DNA of 47,180 nucleotides from Lachnospiraceae bacterium (GCA_022769665.1 JALEIR010000052.1:1-47180); one strand, 5' to 3'. Shown: positions 39,246-47,180, counted from the first letter of the stretch. Made by a program: numbers and translations. The notes: generated from the sequence alone by a model not told the origin.

Positions 39246-39296
39246 TTTTGACAGATGAATAGCATTTGTTGTATATGCATAGGAAGGTAAATTTAT

Positions 39297-39941
39297 ATGA
39301 GTATAAAAGTAATGTTAGCTGATGACCATATTTTAATGAGGGAAGGAATAAGACAATTACTGGAATTCGACGGAAGCATTGATGTCGTTGCTGAAGCAAA
39401 TGATGGAGAAGAGTGTATTGAAAAATTATTGCTTACAAAACCTCAAATTCTGTTACTGGATATTAATATGCCTAAGAAAAATGGAATTGAGGTTTTAGAA
39501 GAAATAAAAAGAAAAAATATTGATGTTAAGGTTTTAATACTGACAGTACATGATGAAATAGAATATTTAATAAAAGCTGTTGATATTGGAGTTGACGGAT
39601 ATATATTAAAAGATTCAGAATCAACAGAATTAAAAAGAGCAATCAGTGTAATTATGAACGGAGAAAGTTACATACAACCTAAATTAATTCCGGCATTGAA
39701 TAACAGATTGGTTGCAAGGGATGTTGATAAAGATAAAATCGATTCCCTTACAAGTAGAGAATTAGAAGTACTTATACAGGTTGCAAATGGAATGTTTAAT
39801 AAGGAAATTGCAACTTCTTTAAATATAAGTGAAAGAACCGTTAAGAACCATATTTCAAATATTTTTAAGAAAATTGATGTTTCAGACAGAACACAAGCTG
39901 CTGTATTTGCTATTAAGAATGATATAATTAAACTCTATTGA
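39297..39941 (+). CDS. LuxR/NarL-family response regulator, DegU-like
   Basis: 214 residues: receiver domain (1-120) with Asp55 in LLLDINMPKKNG and the switch Lys in GYILKDSES, and a C-terminal LuxR helix-turn-helix (about 150-205: LTSRELEVLIQVANG, KEIATSLNISERTVKNH). It is the partner of the kinase before it and the last gene before the parS sites. Its targets are not known. Confidence 0.92.
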   Translation: MSIKVMLADDHILMREGIRQLLEFDGSIDVVAEANDGEECIEKLLLTKPQILLLDINMPKKNGIEVLEEIKRKNIDVKVLILTVHDEIEYLIKAVDIGVDGYILKDSESTELKRAISVIMNGESYIQPKLIPALNNRLVARDVDKDKIDSLTSRELEVLIQVANGMFNKEIATSLNISERTVKNHISNIFKKIDVSDRTQAAVFAIKNDIIKLY

Positions 39942-39981
39942 TTCAACATATTGTGGTTCATAGATATAGTCAGAAGAGGAA

Positions 39982-39997
39982 TGTTTCACGTGAAACA
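39982..39997. other. parS: parS site 1
   Basis: TGTTTCACGTGAAACA, an exact match to the consensus ParB-loading site, flanked by A and T to make an 18-base palindrome. It lies between the DegU-like gene and soj. Confidence 0.97.
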
Positions 39998-40031
39998 TTC
40001 CTTTCTTATTACAATTTAGGACACAAGATAA

Positions 40032-40047
40032 TGTTTCACGTGAAACA
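40032..40047. other. parS: parS site 2
   Basis: A second exact TGTTTCACGTGAAACA, 50 bases from the first, so both sites face the same side of the helix within about half a turn. Half-sites GTGAAACAT follow at 40078-40086 and 40102-40110, perhaps decayed or spreading sites. Confidence 0.96.
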
Positions 40048-40193
40048 AATAAACCCAAGATATTGTTACTACTCTCTGTGAAACATTTTTACATATCATG
40101 CGTGAAACATTTTGAAAAATACAGAGGGAAAAAGCAGTATAACTAGATATTGTGGTTAAACTTAAACATTGAATTTAAGGAGAGATAAATTTT

Positions 40194-40499
40194 ATGTGCA
40201 AAGTAAAATTAACAATAACAATAACAGAAAGTCTTACACACTGCAAAATGGAGCAGAATTGGATTATGAAAATATCCGAACCCAGGATTACTATAAAAAA
40301 CATATGCAGACGGAACATTTGTGTCCTGGCTGGCATTGGATAATGATAAGATAATCGGAACAAGTGGAATGTCATTTGTTGAAAAGCCACCGTATTTTGG
40401 ATGTCCATGTGGTAAGGTAGGGTTATTGTCAAGGGGGTATTGTTATATACGGATTTTGGATTTGTAAAAAATGAAAACTTTATGCAGTACAAGATTTAA
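40194..40499 (+). pseudogene. Decayed GNAT acetyltransferase
   Basis: An AAGGAG site (about 40178-40183) and ATG 40194 remain, but the reading frame is broken at least twice. The frame of 40309-40431 reads DGTFVSWLALDNDK, then GTSGMSFVEKPPYFGCP and GKVGLLS. Then the frame jumps, and 40434-40499 reads GVLLYTDFGFVKNENFMQYKI and stop. These are the middle and the C-terminus of a small GNAT enzyme; the part between them, which should hold the acetyl-CoA loop (RxxGxG/A), is deleted. No intact frame spans the region. Confidence 0.82.
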
Positions 40500-40506
40500 T
40501 TTCATG

Positions 40507-40535
40507 TAGAAATAAGCAGAAAATAGTGCTATAAT
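40507..40535 (+). promoter_or_regulatory. Probable soj-parB promoter
   Basis: TAGAAA (40507-40512), 17 bases, then a perfect TATAAT (40530-40535), 32 bases before the soj start. The -35 is weak. It begins eight bases after the pseudogene stop. Confidence 0.6.
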
Positions 40536-40566
40536 TGAAAAGCGAAACTAACGAAAGGTGAAGAAT

Positions 40567-41328
40567 ATGGGAAAAATAATTGCAATTGCAAATCAGAAGG
40601 GTGGCGTAGGTAAAACTACTACTTCTATTAATCTCTCAGCATGTCTTGCAGAAAAAGGCAAGAAAGTTCTTGTAATTGATACGGATCCGCAGGGAAATAC
40701 CACCAGTGGATTCGGTATTGATAAAAATGATTTAGAAAATACCATATATGAATTGATTTTGGGAGAAAGTTCTATCAGAGACTGTATCATTCAAAATGTA
40801 ATTGAAAATGTTTCTGTTCTGCCTTCAAATGTTAATCTGGCTGCAGCTGAAATTGAGCTGATCGGTGTTGAAAAAAAGGAATACATATTGAAAAATGAAG
40901 TGGACTATGTAAAGGAAGATTATGATTACATAATTATTGATTGTCCTCCTTCTTTAAATATGTTGACCATAAATTCCATGACAACGGCAAACAGTGTTTT
41001 GGTTCCTATTCAGTGTGAGTATTATGCGCTGGAAGGATTGAGCCAGTTGATTCATACAGTAAATTTAGTAAAAGAAAGATTAAACCCGGAATTGGAAATG
41101 GAAGGTGTTGTATTTACCATGTATGATTCCCGTACAAATTTGTCCATGCAGGTGGTAGAAAATGTAAAGGCAAATTTGAAACAAAAGGTTTATAATACAT
41201 TGATACCCAGAAATATCAGGCTTGCAGAGGCACCAAGCTATGGAATGCCTATTAATAAATATGATGCAAAATCTGCCGGTGCTGAGGCATATATGCAATT
41301 GGCGGAAGAAATTATTCAAAATAAGTAA
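40567..41328 (+). CDS. soj: Chromosome partitioning ATPase ParA/Soj
   Basis: 253 residues from ATG 40567 (AAAGGTGA in front; an in-frame GTG at 40558 is part of that site). Deviant Walker A KGGVGKTTT (about 12-20), IDTDPQGN and DCPPSL are visible, and there is no N-terminal DNA-binding extension, as in chromosomal Soj. It acts with ParB at parS to separate origins and can control DnaA. It precedes parB by 18 bases. Confidence 0.96.
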   Translation: MGKIIAIANQKGGVGKTTTSINLSACLAEKGKKVLVIDTDPQGNTTSGFGIDKNDLENTIYELILGESSIRDCIIQNVIENVSVLPSNVNLAAAEIELIGVEKKEYILKNEVDYVKEDYDYIIIDCPPSLNMLTINSMTTANSVLVPIQCEYYALEGLSQLIHTVNLVKERLNPELEMEGVVFTMYDSRTNLSMQVVENVKANLKQKVYNTLIPRNIRLAEAPSYGMPINKYDAKSAGAEAYMQLAEEIIQNK

Positions 41329-41346
41329 GATAAGTGAGGTGGAAGT

Positions 41347-42243
41347 ATGGCAGCCAGAGGATTGGGAAAGGGACTTGACTCTTTAATTCCGAACGCAGTG
41401 GGAGAAGCAAAAGTAAAAAAGAGTACGCAGGAAGTAGAAAAAGAAGAAAAGGGCGGACAGGAAACCATTGTGAAAATTACCATGGTGGAGCCTAACAGAA
41501 AGCAGCCACGTAAAAATTTTGATGAAGATGCGTTGCAGGAATTGTCTGATTCCATTAAGCAGTTTGGATTAATTCAGCCGATTCTTGTACAGGACAGAAA
41601 AGATCATTATGAGATTATTGCCGGTGAGAGAAGATGGCGCGCTGCAAAGATGGCCGGATTAAAGGAAGTTCCGGTGATTATCCGCAATTATACAGAGCGG
41701 GAAATCATGGAAATATCTTTGATTGAAAATATTCAGCGGGAAGATTTAAATCCTATTGAAGAGGCACAAGCTTACAAACGTCTTTTGGAAGAGTTTCATC
41801 TGAAACAGGACGAGGTTGCGGAGAGAGTTTCAAAGAGCCGGGCGGCGGTTACGAACTCCATGCGTCTGTTAAAACTGACTGATGAAGTACAGCAGATGCT
41901 GATTGATGATATGATTAGTACCGGACATGCACGTGCGCTTTTGGCAATTGAAAATCCGGAGGAGCAATATACTGTGGCTCAAAAGATTTTTGATGAAAAA
42001 CTTAGTGTTCGTGATGTTGAAAAACTGGTAAAGAATCTTCACAAGCCTGTAAAGTCTTCCAAAAAGTCTACAGATGATAAGACTATGGAGGCAATTTATC
42101 TTGACATTGAAGAAAAATTAAAACAACGTCTCAGTACAAAGGTTACTGTTACTTCAAAAGGAGAAGGTGCCGGAAAAATTGAAATAGAGTTTTACAATCA
42201 TGAAGATTTAGACAGATTAATGGATTTGATGGGAAATAAGTAG
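41347..42243 (+). CDS. parB: Chromosome partitioning protein ParB/Spo0J
   Basis: 298 residues. The start MAARGLGKGLDSLIPN is the Soj-stimulating peptide; then a CTP-binding domain with GERRWRAAK (about 98-106) and ENIQREDLNPIEEA, a helix-turn-helix (KQDEVAERVSKSRAAVTN) that reads parS, and a C-terminal dimerisation domain. Two perfect parS sites lie about 1.3 kb upstream. Confidence 0.96.
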   Translation: MAARGLGKGLDSLIPNAVGEAKVKKSTQEVEKEEKGGQETIVKITMVEPNRKQPRKNFDEDALQELSDSIKQFGLIQPILVQDRKDHYEIIAGERRWRAAKMAGLKEVPVIIRNYTEREIMEISLIENIQREDLNPIEEAQAYKRLLEEFHLKQDEVAERVSKSRAAVTNSMRLLKLTDEVQQMLIDDMISTGHARALLAIENPEEQYTVAQKIFDEKLSVRDVEKLVKNLHKPVKSSKKSTDDKTMEAIYLDIEEKLKQRLSTKVTVTSKGEGAGKIEIEFYNHEDLDRLMDLMGNK

Positions 42244-42269
42244 ATATTGATAAGTACAAAAGGAGAATT

Positions 42270-42788
42270 ATGAATAGTGTATTTTTAAATAAGATTGGTC
42301 TTGGTTCATTTGATCCCGGATATCTGTTTATTGCGGCAATTGTATTAGCGGTATTGATGTTAATTGTCATCATGCTGTTAATTGTGCAGATAATCAAGGT
42401 AAAAAAACTAAAAGGCAGATTGGATAAGTTCCTTGTAGGGAAGGACGGATTCAGTCTGGAACAGGAAATTATCGGATTATGTGAAGATAATAAGTTTTTA
42501 AAAAACAGTACCGAAAAAAACAAAAAGGATATCCGTAATCTGTATAAGAGGATGGAATCCGCTTATCAAAAGATGGGGCTTGTAAAGTATGATGCCTTTC
42601 ATCAAATGGGAGGACAGTTAAGCTTCAGTCTTGCATTGTTGGATGAAAATAATAATGGATTTATAATTAATTCTGTACATAGTACAGACGGGTGCTATTC
42701 CTATACAAAGGAAATTAAAAATGGTATCTGTTCTATATCTTTGGGAACAGAAGAAGCCGAGGCACTTGCAATGGCAATGGGAGAATAG
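42270..42788 (+). CDS. DUF4446 membrane protein
   Basis: 172 residues: one N-terminal membrane helix (about 18-42), a coiled coil (about 43-100) and a small beta domain (about 105-170, DAFHQMGGQLSFSLALLDENNNGF) that marks DUF4446. Function unknown. It is commonly found after parB in Clostridia and lies 27 bases behind it here, two bases before the HD-GYP gene, so it is part of the same operon. Confidence 0.88.
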   Translation: MNSVFLNKIGLGSFDPGYLFIAAIVLAVLMLIVIMLLIVQIIKVKKLKGRLDKFLVGKDGFSLEQEIIGLCEDNKFLKNSTEKNKKDIRNLYKRMESAYQKMGLVKYDAFHQMGGQLSFSLALLDENNNGFIINSVHSTDGCYSYTKEIKNGICSISLGTEEAEALAMAMGE

Positions 42789-42790
42789 AT

Positions 42791-43846
42791 ATGACACTGT
42801 TAAAAAAGGTTCAGGATTTAAAAGGTGATGAAATTCTTGCCAGAGACATCATGACCTGGGATTACCAGATTATTCTTCCCCAAGGGGCAAAAATTCGCAA
42901 AGATTACATTGATAAATTATGTGATCTTGGAATTTCTGAAGTATATGTGAAGGAAGAAGATTCAAAAACCGGAGAAATTGTGATTCTGAAAAGTGAAACG
43001 GAAGAAGCAATCAGAGAAACGGTGAAAGATATTCTGGAACGTCATACTTATCAGAATAACGATGAGCTTATGGAACTGGGCGAAGCGGCAGACAATATTA
43101 TTTCATCCATCTTGGAAGAAGAACAGGTAGTAGAAAAAATATACGATATAAGGGAAAGAAGTGCAGATATTTACGAACATTCCATCAGTATCTGTTCGCT
43201 TGCTATATTGACATCTTTGAAGCTTGGCGTAGAAATCAGTAAAATCCATGATATTGGTGTCGGATGTCTTTTGCATGATATCGGCCTGAGGTATATGACG
43301 ATTGACTACAATAATCAGGATATAGCAACATTAAATAAGCAGGAATTGATAGAATATAAGAAACATCCCATATACGGATATTCCTCCCTGAAAAGTGAAA
43401 CCTGGATATCTGATTTAAGTAAAGCAATTATATTATATCATCATGAACGACTGGATGGTTCCGGATTTCCTCTTCGTACCAGAGAAATTCCGTATGAATG
43501 CAAGATTATTAATGTGTGTGATACATTTGATGAATTAATCTGCGGTATTGCCTGTAAAAGAATGAAAGTATATGAAGCAATCGAATACATGAAAAGCTTT
43601 AAAGATATTTTGTTTGATGCCAAGATTGTTGATACATTTTTAGGATTCACCGCAGTTTATCCGGCCGGAACGGTTGTTCTGACAAATGAAGGAGAGACCG
43701 CCATTGTTCTGTCGCAAAACAAAGACTTCCAGGACAGGCCAGTTATCCGTATTTTGAAGGATAAAGATGGAAAAGATATAGACGGTGAAGTGATTAAGGA
43801 TTTGATAAAGATTCATAATATTTTTATTGAAAAAGCATTGGACTAA
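42791..43846 (+). CDS. HD-GYP domain protein, probable cyclic-di-GMP phosphodiesterase
   Basis: 351 residues. The N-terminal part (about 1-100) resembles the small domain often seen before HD-GYP (ILARDIMTWDYQIILPQGAKI). The HD-GYP domain (about 115-290) has His162-Asp163 in LLHDIGLRYM, HPIYGYSSLK and HHERLDGSGFP (217-227), where the GYP triplet is GFP. A C-terminal beta part follows (NEGETAIVLSQN, about 300-350). The family hydrolyses cyclic-di-GMP; activity here is inferred. It is linked to parB-DUF4446 and ends 12 bases before serS. Confidence 0.9.
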   Translation: MTLLKKVQDLKGDEILARDIMTWDYQIILPQGAKIRKDYIDKLCDLGISEVYVKEEDSKTGEIVILKSETEEAIRETVKDILERHTYQNNDELMELGEAADNIISSILEEEQVVEKIYDIRERSADIYEHSISICSLAILTSLKLGVEISKIHDIGVGCLLHDIGLRYMTIDYNNQDIATLNKQELIEYKKHPIYGYSSLKSETWISDLSKAIILYHHERLDGSGFPLRTREIPYECKIINVCDTFDELICGIACKRMKVYEAIEYMKSFKDILFDAKIVDTFLGFTAVYPAGTVVLTNEGETAIVLSQNKDFQDRPVIRILKDKDGKDIDGEVIKDLIKIHNIFIEKALD

Positions 43847-43858
43847 GAGGAGGACATT

Positions 43859-45148
43859 ATGATTGACATTAAGTTTTTGAGAGAAAATCCTGAGGTAGTA
43901 AAGGAAAATATCAGAAAAAAATTCCAAGATGAAAAACTACCCATGGTAGATGAAGTAATTGCACTGGATGCTGAGAACAGAAGGGCAAAGCAGGAAGGCG
44001 ATGACTTGCGCGCCGCAAGAAATAAGATTTCCAAAGAAATCGGTGCATTGATGGCCCAGGGAAAAAAGGAAGAAGCTGAGGCGAAAAAAGCAGAGGTTGC
44101 CGCAGGAGCAAAGAGACTGGCTGAGCTTGAGACCCTGGAAGCCGAGCTTCAGGAAAAAATTACAAAAATTATGATGGTGATTCCCAACATAATTGATTCT
44201 TCTGTTCCTATCGGAAAAGATGACAGTGAAAATGTGGAGATTCAAAAATATGGAGAGCCTGTTGTTCCCGATTTTGAAGTTCCTTATCATGCTGATATTC
44301 TGGAGAGTATCAACGGGTTGGACAAGGAGGCTGCAGGCCGTACCAGCGGAAACGGCTTTTATTACCTGATAGGCGATGCCGCAAGAATTCATTCCGCAAT
44401 GATCAGCTATGCAAGAGACTTTATGATTGATAAGGGCTTTACCTATTGTATTCCTCCTTTTATGATTCGCAGCAGCGTGGTAAACGGTGTAATGAGCTTT
44501 GCTGAAATGGAAGCTATGATGTATAAAATTGAGGGAGAAGATCTTTATCTGATTGGTACGTCCGAGCATTCCATGATTGGTAAATTTAAGGGTGAACTTG
44601 TTCCGGAGAATCAGCTCCCTATCACAATGACTTCTTATTCTCCCTGTTTTAGAAAGGAAGTAGGTTCTCACGGAATCGAGGAGAGAGGTGTTTATCGTGT
44701 ACATCAGTTTGAAAAACAGGAGATGGTAGTGCTTTGTAAACCGGAAGAATCGATGGATTGGTACAATAAGATGTGGTCTTACACAGTTGAATTTTTCCGC
44801 AGTCTGGATGTACCTGTCCGTACATTGGAATGCTGCAGTGGTGATCTTGCTGATTTGAAGGTAAAATCCTGTGATGTGGAGGCATGGAGTCCCAGACAGA
44901 AGAAATATTTTGAAGTAGGTTCCTGCTCAACGCTTGGAGATGCACAGGCGAGACGTCTCGGAATCCGTACCAAAGGAGAAAACGGGACTTATTATGTGCA
45001 TACCTTAAATAATACAGTACTTGCAACGCCCAGAGGATTGATTGCATTTCTTGAGAATAATGTAAATGCGGACGGAACAATTAATATTCCAAAAGCATTA
45101 CAGCCTTACATGGGTGGAAAAGAGAAGATTTATCCTACAAAAAAATAA
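43859..45148 (+). CDS. serS: Seryl-tRNA synthetase
   Basis: A class II synthetase of 429 residues: N-terminal coiled-coil arm (about 25-105, rich in E, K and A) that holds the tRNA-Ser long arm, and a catalytic domain with GTSEHSMIG, YSPCFRKEVGSHG (motif 2 region), RVHQFEKQEM and the motif 3 stretch LNNTVLATPRGLIAFLENN. No T-box leader precedes it, and it is 12 bases from the HD-GYP gene, so it is transcribed with the parAB operon. Confidence 0.97.
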   Translation: MIDIKFLRENPEVVKENIRKKFQDEKLPMVDEVIALDAENRRAKQEGDDLRAARNKISKEIGALMAQGKKEEAEAKKAEVAAGAKRLAELETLEAELQEKITKIMMVIPNIIDSSVPIGKDDSENVEIQKYGEPVVPDFEVPYHADILESINGLDKEAAGRTSGNGFYYLIGDAARIHSAMISYARDFMIDKGFTYCIPPFMIRSSVVNGVMSFAEMEAMMYKIEGEDLYLIGTSEHSMIGKFKGELVPENQLPITMTSYSPCFRKEVGSHGIEERGVYRVHQFEKQEMVVLCKPEESMDWYNKMWSYTVEFFRSLDVPVRTLECCSGDLADLKVKSCDVEAWSPRQKKYFEVGSCSTLGDAQARRLGIRTKGENGTYYVHTLNNTVLATPRGLIAFLENNVNADGTINIPKALQPYMGGKEKIYPTKK

Positions 45149-45161
45149 AGGAAAAAAGGCA

Positions 45162-45875
45162 ATGAAAAAAAACAAGACCGAATATTTTGTTTTTGGTATT
45201 TTTGCATTGGTTGGCACTATTTTTGTAATTGCCGGGATTTTTTGGATGATTTCAGGAATCCGATTCAGAGAAAATGCGGCAGAAGTTATGGCGGTTATTT
45301 CTGAAATCGATACCTATAGGGATTCCGACGGAGATACAAATCATAAAGTATATGTGAATTATTCTTACGACGGTAACACATATAATGATATCCCGTTGGG
45401 TGAATACAGCAGCGGAATGTATGAAGGAAAAGAGATTGAACTGCTGGTTGACCCGGTAAATCCAAGCAGAATATCTACCCAGCTTGGCAGTATAATCGGA
45501 TCATCCGTGTTTATCGGTATGGGAGGTATTTTTGCACTGGTTGGAATTTGTCCTTTTATCGTAATGGGCCGAAAGAGTTCAAAGAGAAAGAAACTGATTG
45601 ACGCGGGTCATTCCATCTATGCCACAGTGGACAGTATTGATATCAATACTTCCTATTCCGTAAACGGACGTCATCCTTTTGTGATTTATTGTTCCTACAA
45701 AGATGAGTATAAGGATGTGATTTATCGTTTTAAAAGTGATAATCTTTGGACGGACCCGTCACAAGTTATTGAGCCTGGTTCAGAAATCAGAATCTATGTG
45801 GATGGAACAGACTTCAGTAAATATCATGTGGATACGGAAAGTTTGTTGGCCGGAAAAATTATTGACTATACATAA
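45162..45875 (+). CDS. DUF3592 membrane protein
   Basis: 237 residues from ATG 45162 (AAGGAAAAAAGGC in front; the longer frame overlaps serS and is not used). A helix at about 10-32, an outer DUF3592-like beta domain (about 38-105: YVNYSYDGNTYNDIPLG, then GKEIELLVDPVNPSR), a second helix (about 112-137) and a second beta domain in the cytoplasm (HPFVIYCSYKDEYKDVIYRF). The two beta domains look related. Function unknown. 13 bases after serS. Confidence 0.8.
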   Translation: MKKNKTEYFVFGIFALVGTIFVIAGIFWMISGIRFRENAAEVMAVISEIDTYRDSDGDTNHKVYVNYSYDGNTYNDIPLGEYSSGMYEGKEIELLVDPVNPSRISTQLGSIIGSSVFIGMGGIFALVGICPFIVMGRKSSKRKKLIDAGHSIYATVDSIDINTSYSVNGRHPFVIYCSYKDEYKDVIYRFKSDNLWTDPSQVIEPGSEIRIYVDGTDFSKYHVDTESLLAGKIIDYT

Positions 45876-45910
45876 CCGAAAAGATAGTTGTAAGAAAGAA
45901 GGTGAAATTT

Positions 45911-46804
45911 TTGCATAAATATATGAGAGCGGTAGGATTCAGTACCCTGAAAAGCCGAAAAAAACTGCAGGAGCTTTTGACGGAAGTAGTAATGAATTCC
46001 GAGAGACGCGCTATTACCATGAATAAAGACAATATGCTGCTGGGAGAATTCTGCAAAAATTTTGCCGATAACCTGGGGATAGCAGTCTGTGGAGAATTTG
46101 ACGATGAAGAGAAATTTACTTACGAATACTACTATCCTTATTTGGAGGGAAACGGTATTACTTCATATGAGGATGTATCAGTAGAACGTCATGCCGATAA
46201 GGATTCTTACGCCGGAGTTTGTGACGATATCAAGGTTGGAATTTCTTTGATTTTTTATTTACAAAACAGAATTCCCTATATTAAGGCACAGGCTACGGAT
46301 AAGCTCCCCATAAGGGGAACTACATTGACCTTATCTGCATTATCGGTCAAGGGTTCCGTTATGCTTCCCATACAAAAAGATGAAGAGCAGCTTCAGCGTG
46401 TGAAGCAGGATTCCATTACCAGAAATAAGCTGATGGCAGCTGCAAGAAAAGGTGATGAGGAGGCAATTGAAACTCTTACTCTGGAAGACATGGATATGTA
46501 TACTACAATCTCAAAACGGATACAGAAGGATGATGTCTTCAGTCTTGTAGATACTTATTTTATGCCCTACGGTGTAGAATGCGACCAGTATTCCATTCTG
46601 GGAGAAATTGTCGGAATGCGTATGGTTACAAATAAACTAACCGGGGAAAAAATTTATATTCTGACAATCTGTTGTAATGAATTGACATTTGACGTTTCAA
46701 TCAATATAATAGATTTGTTCGGCGAACCTCAGGTAGGCAGAAGATTCAAGGGAATTATCTGGCTGCAGGGACATATCAATTTCCCGGAGGAAGCAGTACT
46801 ATAA
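45911..46804 (+). CDS. DUF3881 family protein
   Basis: 297 residues from TTG 45911, preceded by GAAGGTG at 7 bases and giving the family-like start MHKYMRAVGFSTL; a GTG at 45902 is the alternative. No membrane segment or catalytic motif. The C-terminal part (about 215-297: DTYFMPYGVECDQYSILGEI, GRRFKGIIWLQGHI) is the most family-like. DUF3881 proteins occur mainly in Clostridia, function unknown. It ends the operon-like run before the tRNA gene. Confidence 0.82.
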   Translation: MHKYMRAVGFSTLKSRKKLQELLTEVVMNSERRAITMNKDNMLLGEFCKNFADNLGIAVCGEFDDEEKFTYEYYYPYLEGNGITSYEDVSVERHADKDSYAGVCDDIKVGISLIFYLQNRIPYIKAQATDKLPIRGTTLTLSALSVKGSVMLPIQKDEEQLQRVKQDSITRNKLMAAARKGDEEAIETLTLEDMDMYTTISKRIQKDDVFSLVDTYFMPYGVECDQYSILGEIVGMRMVTNKLTGEKIYILTICCNELTFDVSINIIDLFGEPQVGRRFKGIIWLQGHINFPEEAVL

Positions 46805-46864
46805 TGATTCATAGATATGGTTGCCGATACCAAAGTGGCCAAAAAGCCCGAAAATACGGCATTC

Positions 46865-46936
46865 GTTCTCATAGTTAAATGGATATAACAAGCGCCTCCT
46901 AAGCGCTAGTTCTGGGTTCGATTCCCGGTGGGAACA
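46865..46936 (+). tRNA. tRNA-Arg (anticodon CCU)
   Basis: Acceptor arms GTTCTCA (46865-46871) and TGGGAAC (46929-46935), anticodon stem AGCGC/GCGCT with loop CTCCTAA, so anticodon CCU reading AGG, and a T arm with TTCGATT. Discriminator A46936. CCA is not directly encoded; GCCA follows by one base, then six T. Confidence 0.93.
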
Positions 46937-46946
46937 GCCATTTTTT

Positions 46947-46985
46947 GCAGTAATGATTGACCAAAATCATTGCTGCAAATTTGTT
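46947..46985 (+). terminator. Hairpin terminator after the tRNA
   Basis: GCAGTAATGATT (46947-46958) pairs with AATCATTGCTGC (46965-46976), one G-U pair, then AAATTTGTTTTT. Six T also follow the tRNA itself (46941-46946). Confidence 0.6.
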
Positions 46986-47000
46986 TTTACGGATGATTTT

Positions 47001-47096
47001 GGGTGGCAGATTGCCACCCGATTTTGCTGTAAAGTGAGAAATCTGCCACCGAAAACAAGAGTTTGCCACCTGTCGCTATTTTTGAAACTGGCACCC
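47001..47096. repeat. GGTGGCA/TGCCACC repeats, possible IS21-like terminal region
   Basis: GGGTGGCA-GAT-TGCCACCC (47001-47019) is a perfect hairpin. TGCCACC recurs at 47044-47050 and 47064-47070, and TGGCACCC at 47089-47096. Several copies of a short motif spaced by 20-32 bases near an element end are typical of IS21-family termini. Neither the true end nor a transposase can be confirmed because the window stops. Confidence 0.45.
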
Positions 47097-47160
47097 AGGG
47101 GAATCAACTACAGTGTAGAAAGAGATTTGGGTTGTAAATCAGAGATAAGATGGGAAGAAA

Positions 47161-47180
47161 ATGATAACAATATATTCTTG
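47161..47180 (+). CDS. Possible start of a gene cut by the window edge
   Basis: ATG 47161 is preceded by GATGGGAAGAAA, an acceptable binding site, and the frame (MITIYS) is open to the edge. Six codons are too few to identify it. Given the repeats in front, a transposase is the first thing to test. The 65 bases between the repeats and this ATG hold nothing else I recognise. Confidence 0.2.

Noticed and set aside
40169-40354. A 61-residue frame near parS as a real small gene
   Set aside because: Its frame breaks in the middle of recognisable GNAT sequence that continues in other frames, so it is part of a pseudogene.
43847-43858. A T-box leader in front of serS
   Set aside because: Only 12 bases separate it from the upstream gene, so there is no room for one.
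45066-45161. Extension of the DUF3592 gene into serS
   Set aside because: The extension overlaps 83 bases of serS coding sequence, while ATG 45162 has its own binding site and gives a normal membrane-protein N-terminus.

Overview
The window is the replication-origin region of a low-GC Gram-positive chromosome, most likely a gut Clostridia of the Lachnospiraceae type. The evidence is the gene order dnaN-yaaA-recF-gyrB-gyrA leading away from dnaA on the minus strand, and rpmH-rnpA-yidD-yidC-khpB-mnmE-mnmG-rsmG-soj-parB on the plus strand. DUF3881, DUF4446 and DUF3783 proteins and a flavodiiron protein add to this. The species cannot be fixed from the sequence alone. oriC lies between dnaA and rpmH (about 30796-31119), with a second DnaA-box cluster between dnaA and dnaN. 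Two perfect parS sites lie just upstream of soj-parB.

Layout. 1-2440 looks like mobile-element cargo: the tail of an unknown gene, a phage-type DNA cytosine methyltransferase with an unusual leader, and a small accessory protein. It ends at back-to-back terminators against the 3' end of rlmD. 2441-9446 (minus) holds rlmD, a flavodiiron protein, yhaM, a catalytically dead HtrA-like protein, an MFS transporter and a DUF3783 protein. 9604-14160 (plus) holds mutS2 and an OmpR-type two-component pair. 14157-17340 (minus) holds a cobalamin-riboswitch-controlled pair (DUF4430 protein plus an ECF-type S component), an SDR oxidoreductase and a nuclease-like protein. 17526-20398 (plus) is a GlcNAc catabolic locus: an RpiR-type regulator and nagB-nagA, with palindromes at both promoters. 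20461-21672 is a Kef/NapA-type antiporter. 21778-30729 is the dnaA-side replication cluster.

The plus arm runs from rpmH to a DegS/DegU-like two-component pair (38286-39941), then parS, a decayed GNAT gene, soj, parB, DUF4446, an HD-GYP protein, serS, DUF3592, DUF3881 and tRNA-Arg(CCU). The right edge carries GGTGGCA/TGCCACC repeats that resemble the end of an insertion sequence.

Most promising for follow-up: the B12-riboswitch DUF4430/S-component pair as a candidate corrinoid uptake system; the paired alternative hairpins around the Shine-Dalgarno sequences of the methyltransferase and its neighbour; the HtrA homologue that has lost all three catalytic residues; the RlmD with an extra C-terminal module beside mobile cargo; and a 35-bp tandem repeat grown from the 3' end of dnaN. 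No CRISPR array or complete mobile element was seen.
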